Shown in pieces: positions 49,880-61,137 of a DNA stretch of 64,000 nucleotides. The notes under the pieces were generated by a model, which worked only from the letters and a program-made list of their open reading frames with translations, searched no databases and had not been told where the DNA came from. How positions within the stretch are numbered: the first letter of the stretch is position 1; the number at the start of each line of letters is the position of its first letter. The stretch is from assembly GCA_021234535.1 (NCBI GenBank), contig CM037838.1, positions 11,243,929 through 11,307,928 of the forward strand, in the 5' to 3' direction. Origin of the DNA: Stichopus chloronotus (taxonomy: Eukaryota > Echinodermata > Holothuroidea > Aspidochirotida > Stichopodidae). Position numbers and translations under genes: made by a program.

Positions 49880-50820
49880 CAAACAAGAGCGAAGGCTTTT
49901 AGAAGGGGTTAGCGGAGAGCTACCATTGTTGGCCCGAGGTGTACAAGAAATGTTTGGCTTTTCAAAGAGCCACAGGGCATGAACCGGCACAGATGTACTT
50001 GAAATGCATGTGCCCGGCCTTGAACTATGAATATCATGTCTGCAGTTCCTTAATTCCTGTGAAAAGAAATATCAATATGTGAAAAAAAAAGATAATACAT
50101 ACTAAGTAGAATGAGGTGATACCAGAATCGTAATGGATTACGCAACCTCTTCCGTTTTTTTTTTTTCTTTGACAACTTGGCAAGTACTTTGTGGCTAAAC
50201 ATATAGGAACACCGACACCCTGAATTTTGTTTGTGACAGCCTGAATTATGTTTGTGACTAATCAGCGGCATTACCATCTAAGTGGAAGGAGAATTGGTTG
50301 GATCGAAGCGAACAAGAAAATGTTGACTTTTCCAAACCTTCAGATTGCGGGAAACAGCATTTCCGTGGTGTGCTCTGACTGCATGTACCGAGCCTTGAAA
50401 TATCGATATCATGTGTGCAATAAATCAATTCATGCAAAAGAAAATCAATTAATTGAAAATGATATTACAAATCAGTGATTTTGAAGTGATACAAGAATCT
50501 TAATTAGCTAAGCCCTTTTTTATTTCATTTATTTTTTTTATTTGAGTTTTTGACAAATATTGTTTGATGAACACATAGGCACACATGGACTTAGACATTT
50601 GGGTAACTTAGAGATTGTTTGAATTAATTATGTTTGTTAATAACCAACGAGATAACTTTCTAAGAGGAGCGTGACCATTTGGTTGGCGGGGAGCGTACAA
50701 AAACTTTTTGGCTTTTAATAACCTCCAGATGGTAGCAAGCGGCGCTTCCTGAGTGTAATTGACCTTTATGTTCCCAGCATTACCATACAATCGTATGTCA
50801 GAAATTTCATAATTTAGGGT
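49880..50820. repeat. Tandem repeat, unit about 375 bp, related to the 56-kb transposon interior
   Basis: Matching blocks recur at ~370-380 bp: GGAG..(ACCAT)..TGG at 49910, 50280 and 50660, GAGGTGATACCAGAATC (50113) versus GAAGTGATACAAGAATC (50482), and T-runs followed by GACAACTTGG versus GACAAATATTG. The bases 56275-56405 inside the hAT-like element align with the same block (CTAAGCGGAGGGCCACCATTGG). No coding. Confidence 0.65.
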
Positions 50821-51489
50821 AAAAATATTTTATAGAAAAATGGTAACAAGAGGGCAATCCAAGGCGTTGCATATCCCATCGCCAACATGCAGTGATGTCA
50901 ATACAGGGCCTGCACATGTGGATTTCTAATAGTTCATTGCAACCACATGTTACAGAGTTCCTGGCCCTGGTTCTACAGTTGAGGATTTTTTTCGAACATA
51001 AAATGGTGGTAAGCAGAACCTAACATAAAATAGTAATATTGATATCTATTGTAAGGTAGCAAGCTAAGGCCTATAGCCTGGTGGCACTACTTAGGCTAGA
51101 GTAGCAATAACAATAACGTCTCAAAAGTATCTGTGCATATCACGCTACATAATGCAATTGTAAAACTGGGTTATTCCATACAGGTTAGGCTTAATGGTTA
51201 CAGTTAGGGGCAGGGTAAAAGAGTATACAGTATATGTGTTATTTGCACATGAGTCTCCCATTTACCTGTGCAGGACATGGTTCTGCTACAATTATTGTTT
51301 CACTTAAAAATAACGTTCTCGTAATTTGCAGGAATGTTCATAGACATAAACCACAGGGGCCATTTCTGCTAAAGTTGTTTTGTCTAAAGTTAAAAGGAGG
51401 TGTCTATTGACCCGGATGTCGGCTCTGTTTCTGTTTTACCAAACAATCATACAATGTCACCAGTTTAATATAAGAGACTGATATACTGT

Positions 51490-52245
51490 ATCTTCGTTAC
51501 TGTGTTCACAGGAGCAGCCTTGCACAAATTTGCGTGTAATGCTCCATTAGCTCTCAAGATATGCTGGAAATACAAATCTTGATGCAACATTAGCTTTCTT
51601 AAATATCAGCACTGAGATTTCACTGGATTTACCATTACATTAATATAATGTTGAACAATGTGTTCTCAGGTAAGTCCTTACAAAGCTTTAAGTTGATTGG
51701 TATGGTATGGTTCTCAAGTTATGCTGGAAATACACATTTTGATTGATTTTGATTGATTTTTTTCTCAAAAATCAGCAGATTTCACTGCATTCACCATAAC
51801 AGTGATAAAATTTTGAGCAATGTGTTTTCAGGTAAGTCCTTACAAACCTTTAAGTTAATTGGTCTAATAGTTCTCAAGATATGCTGGAAATACAAATTTT
51901 GGGGTAATTTGTTTTCTACAAAATCAGCAAATTTTACTCTCTTTAATACAAAAGTGAGATATACTTTGAATATTACATTCTCAAGTAAGTTTTCGCAAAA
52001 GGTTGCATTACATGCTCAAATAAATCTTAAGATATGCTGGAAATATTAATTTTGGGACAAAATTGGCTTTTTTTTCCGCATAAATCAGCAAATTTTCCTG
52101 GATTTACCATTAGAGTAACATTATGTTGAACAACGTGTTTTCAGGTAAGTGCTTTAGGTTAATTGGTCTAATAGTTCTCAAGATATGCTCGAGATACAAT
52201 TTTGGGGGTAAAATTGGCTTCTTTTTTTTCTAAAAAATCAGTTCT
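51490..52245. repeat. Tandem repeat, unit about 155 bp, five copies
   Basis: The block CTCAAGATATGCTGGAAATA recurs with ATGCTGGAA (last copy ATGCTCGAG) at 51561, 51721, 51881, 52034 and 52184, so the unit is 150-160 bp. Other shared blocks are AATCAGCA.ATTT, GTGTTTTCAGGTAAGTCCTT and TTAATTGGTCTAATA. Units are 75-90% alike by eye. A small satellite; each unit carries a CAG|GTAAGT splice-like string. Confidence 0.85.
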
Positions 52246-52259
52246 CTTTATGACAATAT

Positions 52260-53967
52260 ATATATATATGATATACCTTGAATGTTTCGTAAATTATAAA
52301 CTGTTATTGAAATGTCCACTAGCCACGCAGGACAGTATTATCTTTCTTTTTAGAATCTCTAATCATTTTCATATAAAGAGTGCAGTTTCTGTAGTCATTG
52401 ATTTGTATGGATGTCCAAATGTTTTGAATCCCATGTAAGGTGATAGCTGGTATAATGTTTGTTTCTGATTTACGACACATCCAATTTGCTAAGTCAGAAT
52501 CATAGGCCTATTAAATACCTATGAGTCTATACTAGATTTAAATCTGACATTTAACTAGTCTTAAAAGTAACTATATGGTTGTTGCATGCCGACAATTCAA
52601 TTCTTATATCTTTTCTCTTGAAAAATAAATTATTAAATGCATGTATTTTACACGTAATATATCAAGTTAAGGTTCAACAAACATTCATTTTGGTCACGTA
52701 ATGCAAACACCTCAAATATACATATACTTAAGTACACAGTTGGAAGACCGAGGACTCTCCACAGGAAAGACAGCAAAGCTTATGAGCGTGGTTACCCCAA
52801 AGATATAATCCAACAACCTTTCAAACTTTACTTTGTACATTATTTTAGTAACGCATTTATCCATATATTGCAGGGTCTCGACCATGTCCATTCTTCCTTC
52901 CGTTTTGCTGCTTCAACGTGCAATAAATATTAAACGGCAGTTTATGGGACATTTTACAAGCTATTGTGTCTCTTTGTCCCTGTCGTGTCTAGTAAAGGTC
53001 CATTGTCGCTTTTATCTTTGCTATTCTGTTTTTTTTTTAAAGTACTACATTTAATGAATTTTACTAATCAGTATTTCAAAAAGATTCTAGTAGAGTAAAA
53101 CATCCTTTTTTTTTAAAATTTTGCTAAAAAATTAAAAAAAATAGTTTTTCTATCAAAGTAAATGTATACGAAATAGCATGTTGTTCTTATCATGACAAAA
53201 ATTAAGACACATTACATAAGTTTAGTTTATAAATTTCTGTTTTCATTACACACAAAGTAATTTTGTTACGGATTTGCTTTAAATAAAAAACAAATAGGTG
53301 AGTATTTATCTCTTTATCACCATATAATTCTTTAAGTCCAACTGATGGTTTAAAAAAGAAGGAAGAGTACAAAATCACAGAGGTGATATATATTGTAAGA
53401 AATTTGTAATGTCACATTAGGTTAGTTAATGCACTATCATCTGTTCTGTTTTACATTATCTTTCAGATGCCGTAAAAGACAACATTTTCCTTCAGCATGT
53501 AAGGACCAACACTTTAACTCCTGATCACTCAATAGTTTAACCCCAATTCACATTAAACTCACTTTAATTTTGCTCAGTGGTATCACCTCTCAAATATAAT
53601 ATACACTTATTTTTATTAAACCATAAATAAATGTTTCTTGTGTCTTCCAGGTATTACGTGCAATTTGGTTACCATGCGGCACTTCCATCAAAATATTTCT
53701 TTTGACCAGAGAAGTATTTTATACAAGCCTAGAGACCATACCTTCCTAGTAATGAACAATGTATTTATGTATGAAGCTTGAATTCCTAGCGAAAACATAT
53801 ACTGATGTGTACATAAGTAAAACTATCCTGTCAATTGTCAGTGTCGATGTGAAGATAAGTTCAAATGATTTGTGAAACACCTGATGTATGATATCAACAT
53901 ATCGTGATTGGCAACTTTGTCAGCATGTTGTGAAATGTGAAGTTGGTCTTATATATTTTTTCCATAC
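52260..53967. other. No gene recognised
   Basis: AT-rich DNA downstream of the third NLR locus. The short frames are low complexity. Confidence 0.5.
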
Positions 53968-54013
53968 CTCTTCATCTGTCTCTTCGGGAATTATGGGATC
54001 TTCTATCAAACCC
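53968..54013 (-). CDS. Candidate 46-bp acidic exon
   Basis: A strong acceptor (TCTCTTCCTTTCCAG) and a donor (GAG|GTATGG) enclose 46 bases. One frame reads GLIEDPIIPEETDEE, a short acidic segment. Its entry phase does not match the candidate exon at 54.3-54.4 kb without another exon between them. It might be a tail exon of the third NLR locus or a chance pair of splice sites. Confidence 0.25.
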
Positions 54014-54316
54014 CTGGAAAGGAAGAGATACAAAACGAACAAGATGACTGTAATTTTAAAAGTACCTATAAAATATTAGCACCCCAACTGAGATATCAAT
54101 AAATGACATCATTATTCAAATATATTTTAGTTACCATACTTATCTTATGCTCAAGGTGAGATCAAAATGGAGTCTTGTTTTATCATTTTATGAGGCAGGT
54201 CTTTGCAAACGTTTACCTTTGCAAGGTAAGGGAATATCACGCAATTCAATTTAAGTTTATGTTTTCGTAGAAATACTTTAGATTAATAGATTTTGGAATG
54301 TAGTTTAGCTTTTTAC

Positions 54317-54412
54317 TTTATTAGAAAATATGAAGAGGAGACCGGTGAGGAAAAATAACAAACAAATAATGCCTGTGTATCCTCTTTGAGACAGAAAGCC
54401 TTTTGATCCTTG
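54317..54412 (-). CDS. Third NLR locus: possible terminal exon
   Basis: After the acceptor GTGAATTTCAAG a phase-0 frame (DQKAFCLKEDTQALFVCYFS..) runs about 31 codons to TAA, as expected after the phase-0 exon at 54971. In a second frame the same bases encode a hydrophobic stretch (GIICLLFFLTGLLFIF) that looks like a membrane segment, but its phases do not join the upstream exon. The boundaries are approximate. Confidence 0.25.
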
Positions 54413-54970
54413 AAATTCACATATCATCGCATTACAAGAAATACAATTGTTGTTGATATGAATTTTGTTGTGTAGTACGTTTACATTTTTTAAGAACAAG
54501 ATTGATCTATGTGAATCAGTATATATATGCGTCTTATTCAGGCGGTCAGAAGTGAAGCCTAATGATCGTCACGGTGATTTGAATGAAACATTGTTCACAG
54601 TCTCATTAATCTTGGAAGACATTGAAGATAACACTTTACATTGATTTTCTCTTGACAGTTTCTAGAAACTATTAGACCTTTAAAATGTTGTTGAAACAAT
54701 GACTTTGGTGAAATGCTGTTACACCAAAATACAGTTATGTTAAGAAGGGTTACGGCCATAAACACCTCATTGATTTGAAATGTAGGTTGAAGCTGGGTGT
54801 GTGTAAATTAATCTTCATTGCAACAAAGCATATAATCAACGGAATTTTATTTGAAAATAGTAATCATAGTTGTAGTGGTTAAATCATGTAACATTTGGCA
54901 ATTTATGTACACGTTTTTCAGTGTAAGTCTGTTTTTAATATTGGATAATGTCGTTTAAGATGGATCTTAC

Positions 54971-55096
54971 CTCTTCTCCTGGAAGGTTGCCACGGCTATT
55001 ACAACTCTGACAATGAAATTTTAAGCTACCGTCCCCGATTAAAACATGATGTCGTAAACTATAAGAGCATGTGATATTCAGGAAACTACTAAGGAC
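54971..55096 (-). CDS. Third NLR locus: exon-7 type module
   Basis: 126 bases, phase 0 to 0, from the acceptor AATCTGTTCTCAG to the donor GAAGAG|GTAAGA. It reads VLSSFLNITCSYSLRHHVLI then GDGSLKFHCQSCNSRGNLP. Its entry phase matches the exon at 56108-56047, and its length (42 codons) and C..SL..C arrangement match exon 7 of the main NLR. An immunoglobulin-like reading was considered but has less support. Confidence 0.5.
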
Positions 55097-56046
55097 CTGA
55101 GAACAGATTTTCAGGACAATCAAATAAAAAAAAATATTCACATTTCTCTAAAAGTTCGTTTGATCGCTACATTAGTGTATCATTTCCCAGTCTCACATAA
55201 GTGTTGACCAGTAGTAGTGTCATTGGTGGACATAACCAAGGCAAGTTTCTCGTTTTGGGGAGGCAGTTTTTTTTTTTTTTTTTTTTGTTCAATGTTTCTT
55301 TGACAGGCATTAAGCGGCATTCTCTGCAATTGAGCCTATTGTGTTGAACGGTTTTTCGTTTGGAAGAGGACTATTAGAACATTTTAAAAATAGTCCTTCA
55401 CAGGAACAGCAATGGACAGTAAGGGTTTGCCCCCAGGCCCCGGTTCTGATGTGATCATTGAGATGATGAATATTGATGAATACACAATGAACGCAAAGGA
55501 TAACTAGATTTCAGTCAAGTATCCGATGAATACATCATTTTGCATCATTTTGTTGTTGTTATTGTTATTGTTATTATTGCTGTTGTTGAGATAACATTGA
55601 ATCCCCGTATATATTCGTAGTACGTTACTGTTATAACTGTTATATCGAAATGGTGTGCTGAAGTGATAAGTAAATGAGTCAGTTCTGGGATGGTGGTTAC
55701 TGCAGTACATACTGATCATCTTTATGTACTTTGTATTTAAAAATGTATGTTTATGTATATTAAAAAGTGTATTTAAATGATTTTATATTTGAAGCAGAGC
55801 ATCACTGAACCTGTAGGCTAACTAAGGGTTTAATTAATTAAGGGTTTCTGATAAAGATGCCGACAGGAAGCATTTCACACATGATGGCAACAATCACTTT
55901 ACAACCATTTGAGTTAATTCAGGAGCATAAGCAAAAGCAAATTAATTTAACTTTTAAATTATTAAAATTTGTTAATAATTATTTAATTCCTTAATAATTA
56001 GATTTTAAATTTACAAACACGAAAAAAAGTGAAATGGTTGTCTAAC

Positions 56047-56108
56047 CTGCCAAAGACCAGTGGTAAGATTAAAACGCTGGAAATTATAACCAACCTCAAA
56101 GTTCCACA
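56047..56108 (-). CDS. Third NLR locus: exon-6 type module
   Basis: 62 bases from the acceptor TATTCGTTTCAG to the donor GGCAG|GTTAGA. Two bases complete a codon, then WNFEVGYNFQRFNLTTGLWQ, ending in phase 0. The stretch CGTTTTAAT.TT....CTGGT.TTTGG.AG is shared with exon 6 of the main NLR. Its upstream side is only ~120 bp from the end of a 5.5-kb transposon (56232-61717), which would sit in the preceding intron. No NACHT sequence is visible upstream inside the window. Confidence 0.55.
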
Positions 56109-56735
56109 CTGAAACGAATAAGAATCATTGTTAATATTTTCTTACGATCTGGTTCGATACGGTCACTTTAGCGTCTAACTGATAACAAATACAAAGTGAC
56201 TATAACGTTACTTAACAATGATCATAGCAAGCATAGGCGTCAGCAGGTTTCAGAAAGTGAGGGGGACACTATACTATCTAAGCGGAGGGCCACCATTGGT
56301 TTGCGCGTAGCTACCAGAAAATTGTGTGTACATAAGACCCCCTAGATCGCAGGAGACGGCCTTCCTGAGTTGTGTTTAGTTACATCAGAACCAGATCTGT
56401 GAGTTTTCATTTCATTTTCATTTATTTGTTTTTCACATCAAACATATTTGCGTACATGTATATACAATAATTACATTAATTGGAGTAAACCGTTTATTTA
56501 TGATGTGAAGGAAGTTGAACAAAAACCCCTCACGGGCTTGGCGAAGTGCTCAACTCCCTAGTGCAATAGCAGAAAAAGGATAAGAAGAGACAACGAAAAC
56601 TTCAAAAGATACTTAACATAACCCCACCCCCCGCCACATCCCAAAGCACCATCATTCCTACATACATGGCTGCGAATTACGGGCCAGCTTTCGCATAATA
56701 AAGTAGAGTAAAGCAGGGCTCCGGACAGAAGAACG

Positions 56736-59660
56736 TCAATAAGAACTTAAGTACAGTTTACCAAGATTATACCTGAAAGATCTTAAACTAGGACTGTCCA
56801 TTACTTTCTTGGGTAGGGTATTCCAAAGATTAATGGCGCGATGCCGAAAGCTCAACGGAGAACGGAATATGCGACTTACAGTATGTAGAAGCTGAGGATA
56901 ACGTGTGTTGTAATTGTGAACATGAGTGCTAATTGTGGAAAAGTTTGAAAAGGAGCGTGGCAACAGGTTGTGGGTAAAGCGATAGGTGAATGAAGCTATT
57001 TCTAGATTGATAATGTCGTTAAGTTTAAGTAAGTTCAACATTTTGAAAAGAGGATCGGTGTGATCACGTGGACCACAGTGACAAATATGTCGAACAGCCC
57101 TTTTCTGTAAAAGAACAAGACTATTTAAGTATGACTTATTGGTACTAGACCACACAGTACTGCAATAAGTGAAATGTGGATAAGCTAAAGTAAAGTACAA
57201 GGCACGTAGGACACTTCTGGGGAGAATGTATTTGAGCCTACCAATAATACCGACCCCTTTTGCAACATGGGAGGATAAGTAGTGAATGTGCTCATGCCAG
57301 GTTAGTTTGGAGTCAATAATTACTCCCAAGAATTCTATCTTATTAACTAAGTCAAGTTTGTCACCATTAATATTTATGTTGAAATTGTGATGACTGTTAC
57401 CTTTATAGTCATTAAAAACCATAAACTTTGTTTTACTGATATTTACGGAAAGCTTGTTAACCGAAAACTAATTACAGTAATTACTAAGTTCAGTACAAAC
57501 AGTATTTTCCAGGCGATCAGCGTCGTCGTCAGAAAAGAAAATATTTGTGTCATCAGCAAACAAAACAAGTGAAGAATTTTGAGAAACAGATGTTATGTCA
57601 TTTACATATATAACAAAGAGAAGTGGGCCAAGGATTGAACCTTGTGGAACTCCACAGCGAACAGTAGCCAGATCAGAGTCAACACTTTTAAAGTGAGGGT
57701 ACTGTTTCCTGAAAGTCAAATAGCTTTTAAACCAATCAAGTGGGGGACCTCTAATACCGTAGTGGGAGAGTTTAGTTAATAAAATACTGTGGCCGACAGT
57801 GTCAAAAGCTTTTGACAAGTCTAAAAAAATGCCAATGGAAGTCTGCCTATTTGCGATAGCTTTGTTTAGTTTATCAATAGCATCAATAAGAGCAGTTTCG
57901 GTAGAATGACCTGGACGGAAACCATATTGACAATTAGAGAGCACTTCATGCTTGCTTAGGAAGGTTTGTACTCTGTTGAAAACTAGCCTTTCTAAAATTT
58001 TAGAAAGACAGGGCAACACCGAAATTGGGCGATAGCTTACAAACTGATTTTGATCACTTTTTTGAATAACGGAACAACTTTAGCCACTTTTAACTTTTCA
58101 GGGAAGATGCCATGCGTGAGGGAAGCATTGAAGACATGTATGAGAGGTTTTGAGATGAATGGGATCACTTTACGAACAATGGCAGAACGCAGACCGTCAC
58201 TGCCAGCTGATTTTGTAGGATTCAAACAATCAAAGGCGAGCTTTACAAATTTATCATTGCTAATAGGAGAGAAAAATAATGAGGAAAGGTTACTGTAGGC
58301 TAGGTAGTTTTTCGTGGGAGAAACATAAGGAATTTCTTCGGCAAGCGAAGGCCCAAGATTGATAAAGAAGTCATTAAAAGCGTTAGCAATGCTTACTGGA
58401 TCTGTAAAAGACTCATCGCAATTAATGAATTTATCCGGGTAAGAACTAGCGTTTCTATCCTTATGCAGAATGTCGTTTATATGTTGCCAGGTGCATTTAG
58501 CGTTATTTCTTGATTTGTTAAATAAGTCCTTCTAGTGCATTTTCTTTGCAATACGAATAATATGAGTTAATTTGTAACGGTACATTTTATAATATGATTT
58601 GTTATCTTGTGTTGGTTGTTTGAGGAAGCGCCTATAAAGCTTATTTTTACACTTGATCGATGGAAGTATACCTGTAGTAATCCAAGGTTGTTTTTTCTTC
58701 CTTCTTTTACCCATTTCAATAAAAGGAAAACTACTAGTATAAATTTCTTGCAGAGTAGCAAGAAAGGCATCAAATGATGTGTTAACATCACTTTCCCTAT
58801 AAACATGATCCCAACTAACAAGTGAAATGGATGAAATAAAACTTTGAACATTTCGGGATGAATAGTTCCTACAATACACTGGCAACGTTTTCACACTTAG
58901 TCTATTAGACTGAATAGAGATGTGAATAAAAATTGGAAAATGATCAGTGATATCAGTTACTAAAATCCCAGACTTATCAACCGTAATGCAATGATCAATG
59001 TAGTTCACATTGGTAAGGATATTATCAATCAAAGATTTAGAGCTATTTGTAACTCTGGTTGGTTTACTAACACATGTGCTGATACCGCAAGACGTAATAT
59101 TGCTAAAAAACTCGGCTGAAGATGGCTTACAAAGATCAACGTTAAAGTCTCCCATGACAAAACCGTACATGAAGATATGATGTCGCTTAAAATGTTACAC
59201 AAATGATCACAGAAATTTGCCAAATTTCCAGTTGGTGGTCGATAAATAACCCCAATAACCATCTTTTGGTAACATTTGGTACAGAAATTTCAACAAAAAT
59301 ACTTTCTAGATCATTATTTAGGAGTGACAAGTCATGTTTCACTTCAAATACAAAATCATTCCTTATAAAGAGACACACGCCCCCTCCCTTTTTCCCCTGA
59401 CGATGATTTTCAACAAGGCAGTAGCCTCCTAAGTGAGTCAGTGGAGAGGTGTTTTCCTTAAACCAAGTTTCCGTAAAGCCTAGGGCCACAAAGTTGTGAT
59501 TTAAAAGTAAGAGATAATCATGAATATTATCAAAGTTACGAACGAGGCTCCTACTGTTAAGGTGAAAAATATTAAGACCATTACTTGAAAAATCATTGAC
59601 TTGTTCAATACTAAGATACCTTGATTCAGTGATGCATGCAGTGTTATTTATGTCGGCCAT
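56736..59660 (-). pseudogene. LINE ORF2: endonuclease and reverse transcriptase, frameshifted
   Basis: Endonuclease blocks: LNIFHLNSRSL, FTETWFKE and KKGGGVCLFIRND (frame 1), GVIYRPPTGNLANFCDHL (frame 2), then GDFNVDL, SLIDNIL and TDHFPIF (frame 3). RT blocks: PTKSAGSDGL, PEKLKVAKVVPLFKK, then after another frame change YGFRPGHSTETAL, FLDLSKAFDTV, GVPQGSILGPLLF and the catalytic LFADDTNIF (near 57.55 kb), and a thumb with EFLGVIIDSKLTWHEH. At least three frameshifts and two in-frame stops (near 58531 and 57468) inactivate it. Block order and style fit CR1/Jockey rather than L1. Confidence 0.8.
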
Positions 59661-59760
59661 ATTATCAAGATCATTGCCAAGTACATCATTATGGAGCTCA
59701 AAGAAATCCTGAGAGGAGCTAGAATGACTAAAGGTAGGTTTCTTTCAGAACATTATGGTT

Positions 59761-60006
59761 TCAGACACCCTTAGGTGTATCAGAATTTAAAGAAATAGAA
59801 CATGCTTCATGATAATACATTTGACATTCTGAACATTTTGGGTGATGGTTCTCACTTAAACCCTTTTTACAAAAAATACAAAGAAAGTCAAACATTATTA
59901 TATGGGTACAAAAAAGACCTGCAACTAAACTTGAGGAAAAGGGATGATGCAGGAATGTACCATGGATAATAGAGAAGACGAAGAAGAAAGAAAACGATAA
60001 AAACAA
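59761..60006 (-). pseudogene. PHD-like zinc finger segment of the LINE
   Basis: The frame reads FDFLCIFCKKGLSENHHPKC, SECQMYYHEAC, giving CxxC...CxxC...HxxC spacing like a PHD finger. Many CR1/Jockey-type elements carry such a finger before the endonuclease. Here it is in a different frame from both the endonuclease and its own upstream sequence, ending at a TAA near 59761, so it is probably the broken N-terminus of ORF2. Confidence 0.5.
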
Positions 60007-60330
60007 AACAACAAAACAGCTTAACTACCAAAACCGGTACAAAAGCATGAAAATGTCGCACGAGGGAGAACACGCAAGGAGAACAGTCGAAGGAATTAGA
60101 ACAACAAAGGAGATCTGGGGTAAGAAGATTTCTTGCTTCAGCATAAGTGAATGCAGCCGTCACAATAATCAGCCTTTCCGTAAGGTGACAGGAATGTAAA
60201 CAACGTAGAAAGGGCGAGACTTCGTAGTAACTATGGAGACCGGACTCTTTGGAGAGCGATGAAATGAAAATGGCGACCGATACTACGCCAGGAACCGAGA
60301 GGATAGATCCGAAAGAGCTATACTGAGCAG

Positions 60331-61137
60331 CTAAGAAAGTCTTTCCAGGTCAGAGTGTGAGAAAATTCTTCTCTTTTGGCCCGATCCGTCAATAATGTAG
60401 ATGTTTCCATCAAGAGTCCATGATTTTCTTACTTTGTGATGGTTCCTTGCAGCAGAAAAAAGAAGTTGATTGCGCTGGGTTAAATCCTCGTTGATGTATA
60501 TACCAGTACCTTTAAGAAGTATGCGTGATCTGTAGAAAGATTCCCTTGCCTTGTATGTCGTAAATTTAACGATAATAGGCCGTGACTTCAAACGAGATGA
60601 AGGGGAGGTTGCAGATGGTTTTGATGAGATTCGATGTGATCGATCGATATGACTGCTGTCGATACTGATTTTCAGTTTCTCTTTTGCCAGTTTGGTAATA
60701 AATTCATCAGTTGATTCAATGGGGGTTTCATCCATACCATATACTCTCAGGCAGTTCCGTCGAGAATACTGTTCTTGTCTGTCAACAAGTTCCTGGGTGT
60801 CTGAGAGTTTTCGTTGAAGCTGAACTAATTCTCTCATGGCGTTATCAAGTTGAGCTTGTTTTTCAGCCATCTCTATTTGAAATGCGTAGTGTATTTCGGT
60901 GCAGATTTTGTCTTTGACGACTTTAGCAATTGCAGGAACGAGCTTCGATATGAGATTAGAGCAGAAATCGTCTGAATTTAATAAAGTGCTCAGCTTACCG
61001 CATATTGTCTCCACAATGGTGTCGTTAACGTTGACGGCCGTTACATGTGTAGGCTCTACGTCAGGCTGCTTCTCACGACACGATCGTCTCTTCAGGGAAT
61101 TTGTGGAGTCCAATTTTGGGGTCTTCTGAGGGCACAT
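60331..61137 (-). CDS. LINE ORF1: coiled coil plus RRM-like nucleic-acid-binding protein
   Basis: An intact 268-codon frame. Residues ~85-125 (QIEMAEKQAQLDNAMRELVQ..) form a coiled coil with heptad leucines. They are followed by EQYSRRNCLRVYGMDE, the conserved entry of an L1-ORF1/Transposase_22-like RRM domain, then SRPIIVKFTTYKARESFYRS and the C-terminal fold (GIYINEDLTQRNQLLFSAAR). Such proteins trimerise, coat the element's RNA and act as chaperones. It is the only intact ORF in this LINE. Confidence 0.75.
   Translation of the reverse strand: MCPQKTPKLDSTNSLKRRSCREKQPDVEPTHVTAVNVNDTIVETICGKLSTLLNSDDFCSNLISKLVPAIAKVVKDKICTEIHYAFQIEMAEKQAQLDNAMRELVQLQRKLSDTQELVDRQEQYSRRNCLRVYGMDETPIESTDEFITKLAKEKLKISIDSSHIDRSHRISSKPSATSPSSRLKSRPIIVKFTTYKARESFYRSRILLKGTGIYINEDLTQRNQLLFSAARNHHKVRKSWTLDGNIYIIDGSGQKRRIFSHSDLERLS

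Noticed and set aside
54317..54383. A hydrophobic, membrane-segment-like exon (GIICLLFFLTGLLFIF) suggesting an Ig-type receptor.
   Set aside because: Its phases do not join the neighbouring exons; another frame of the same bases does.
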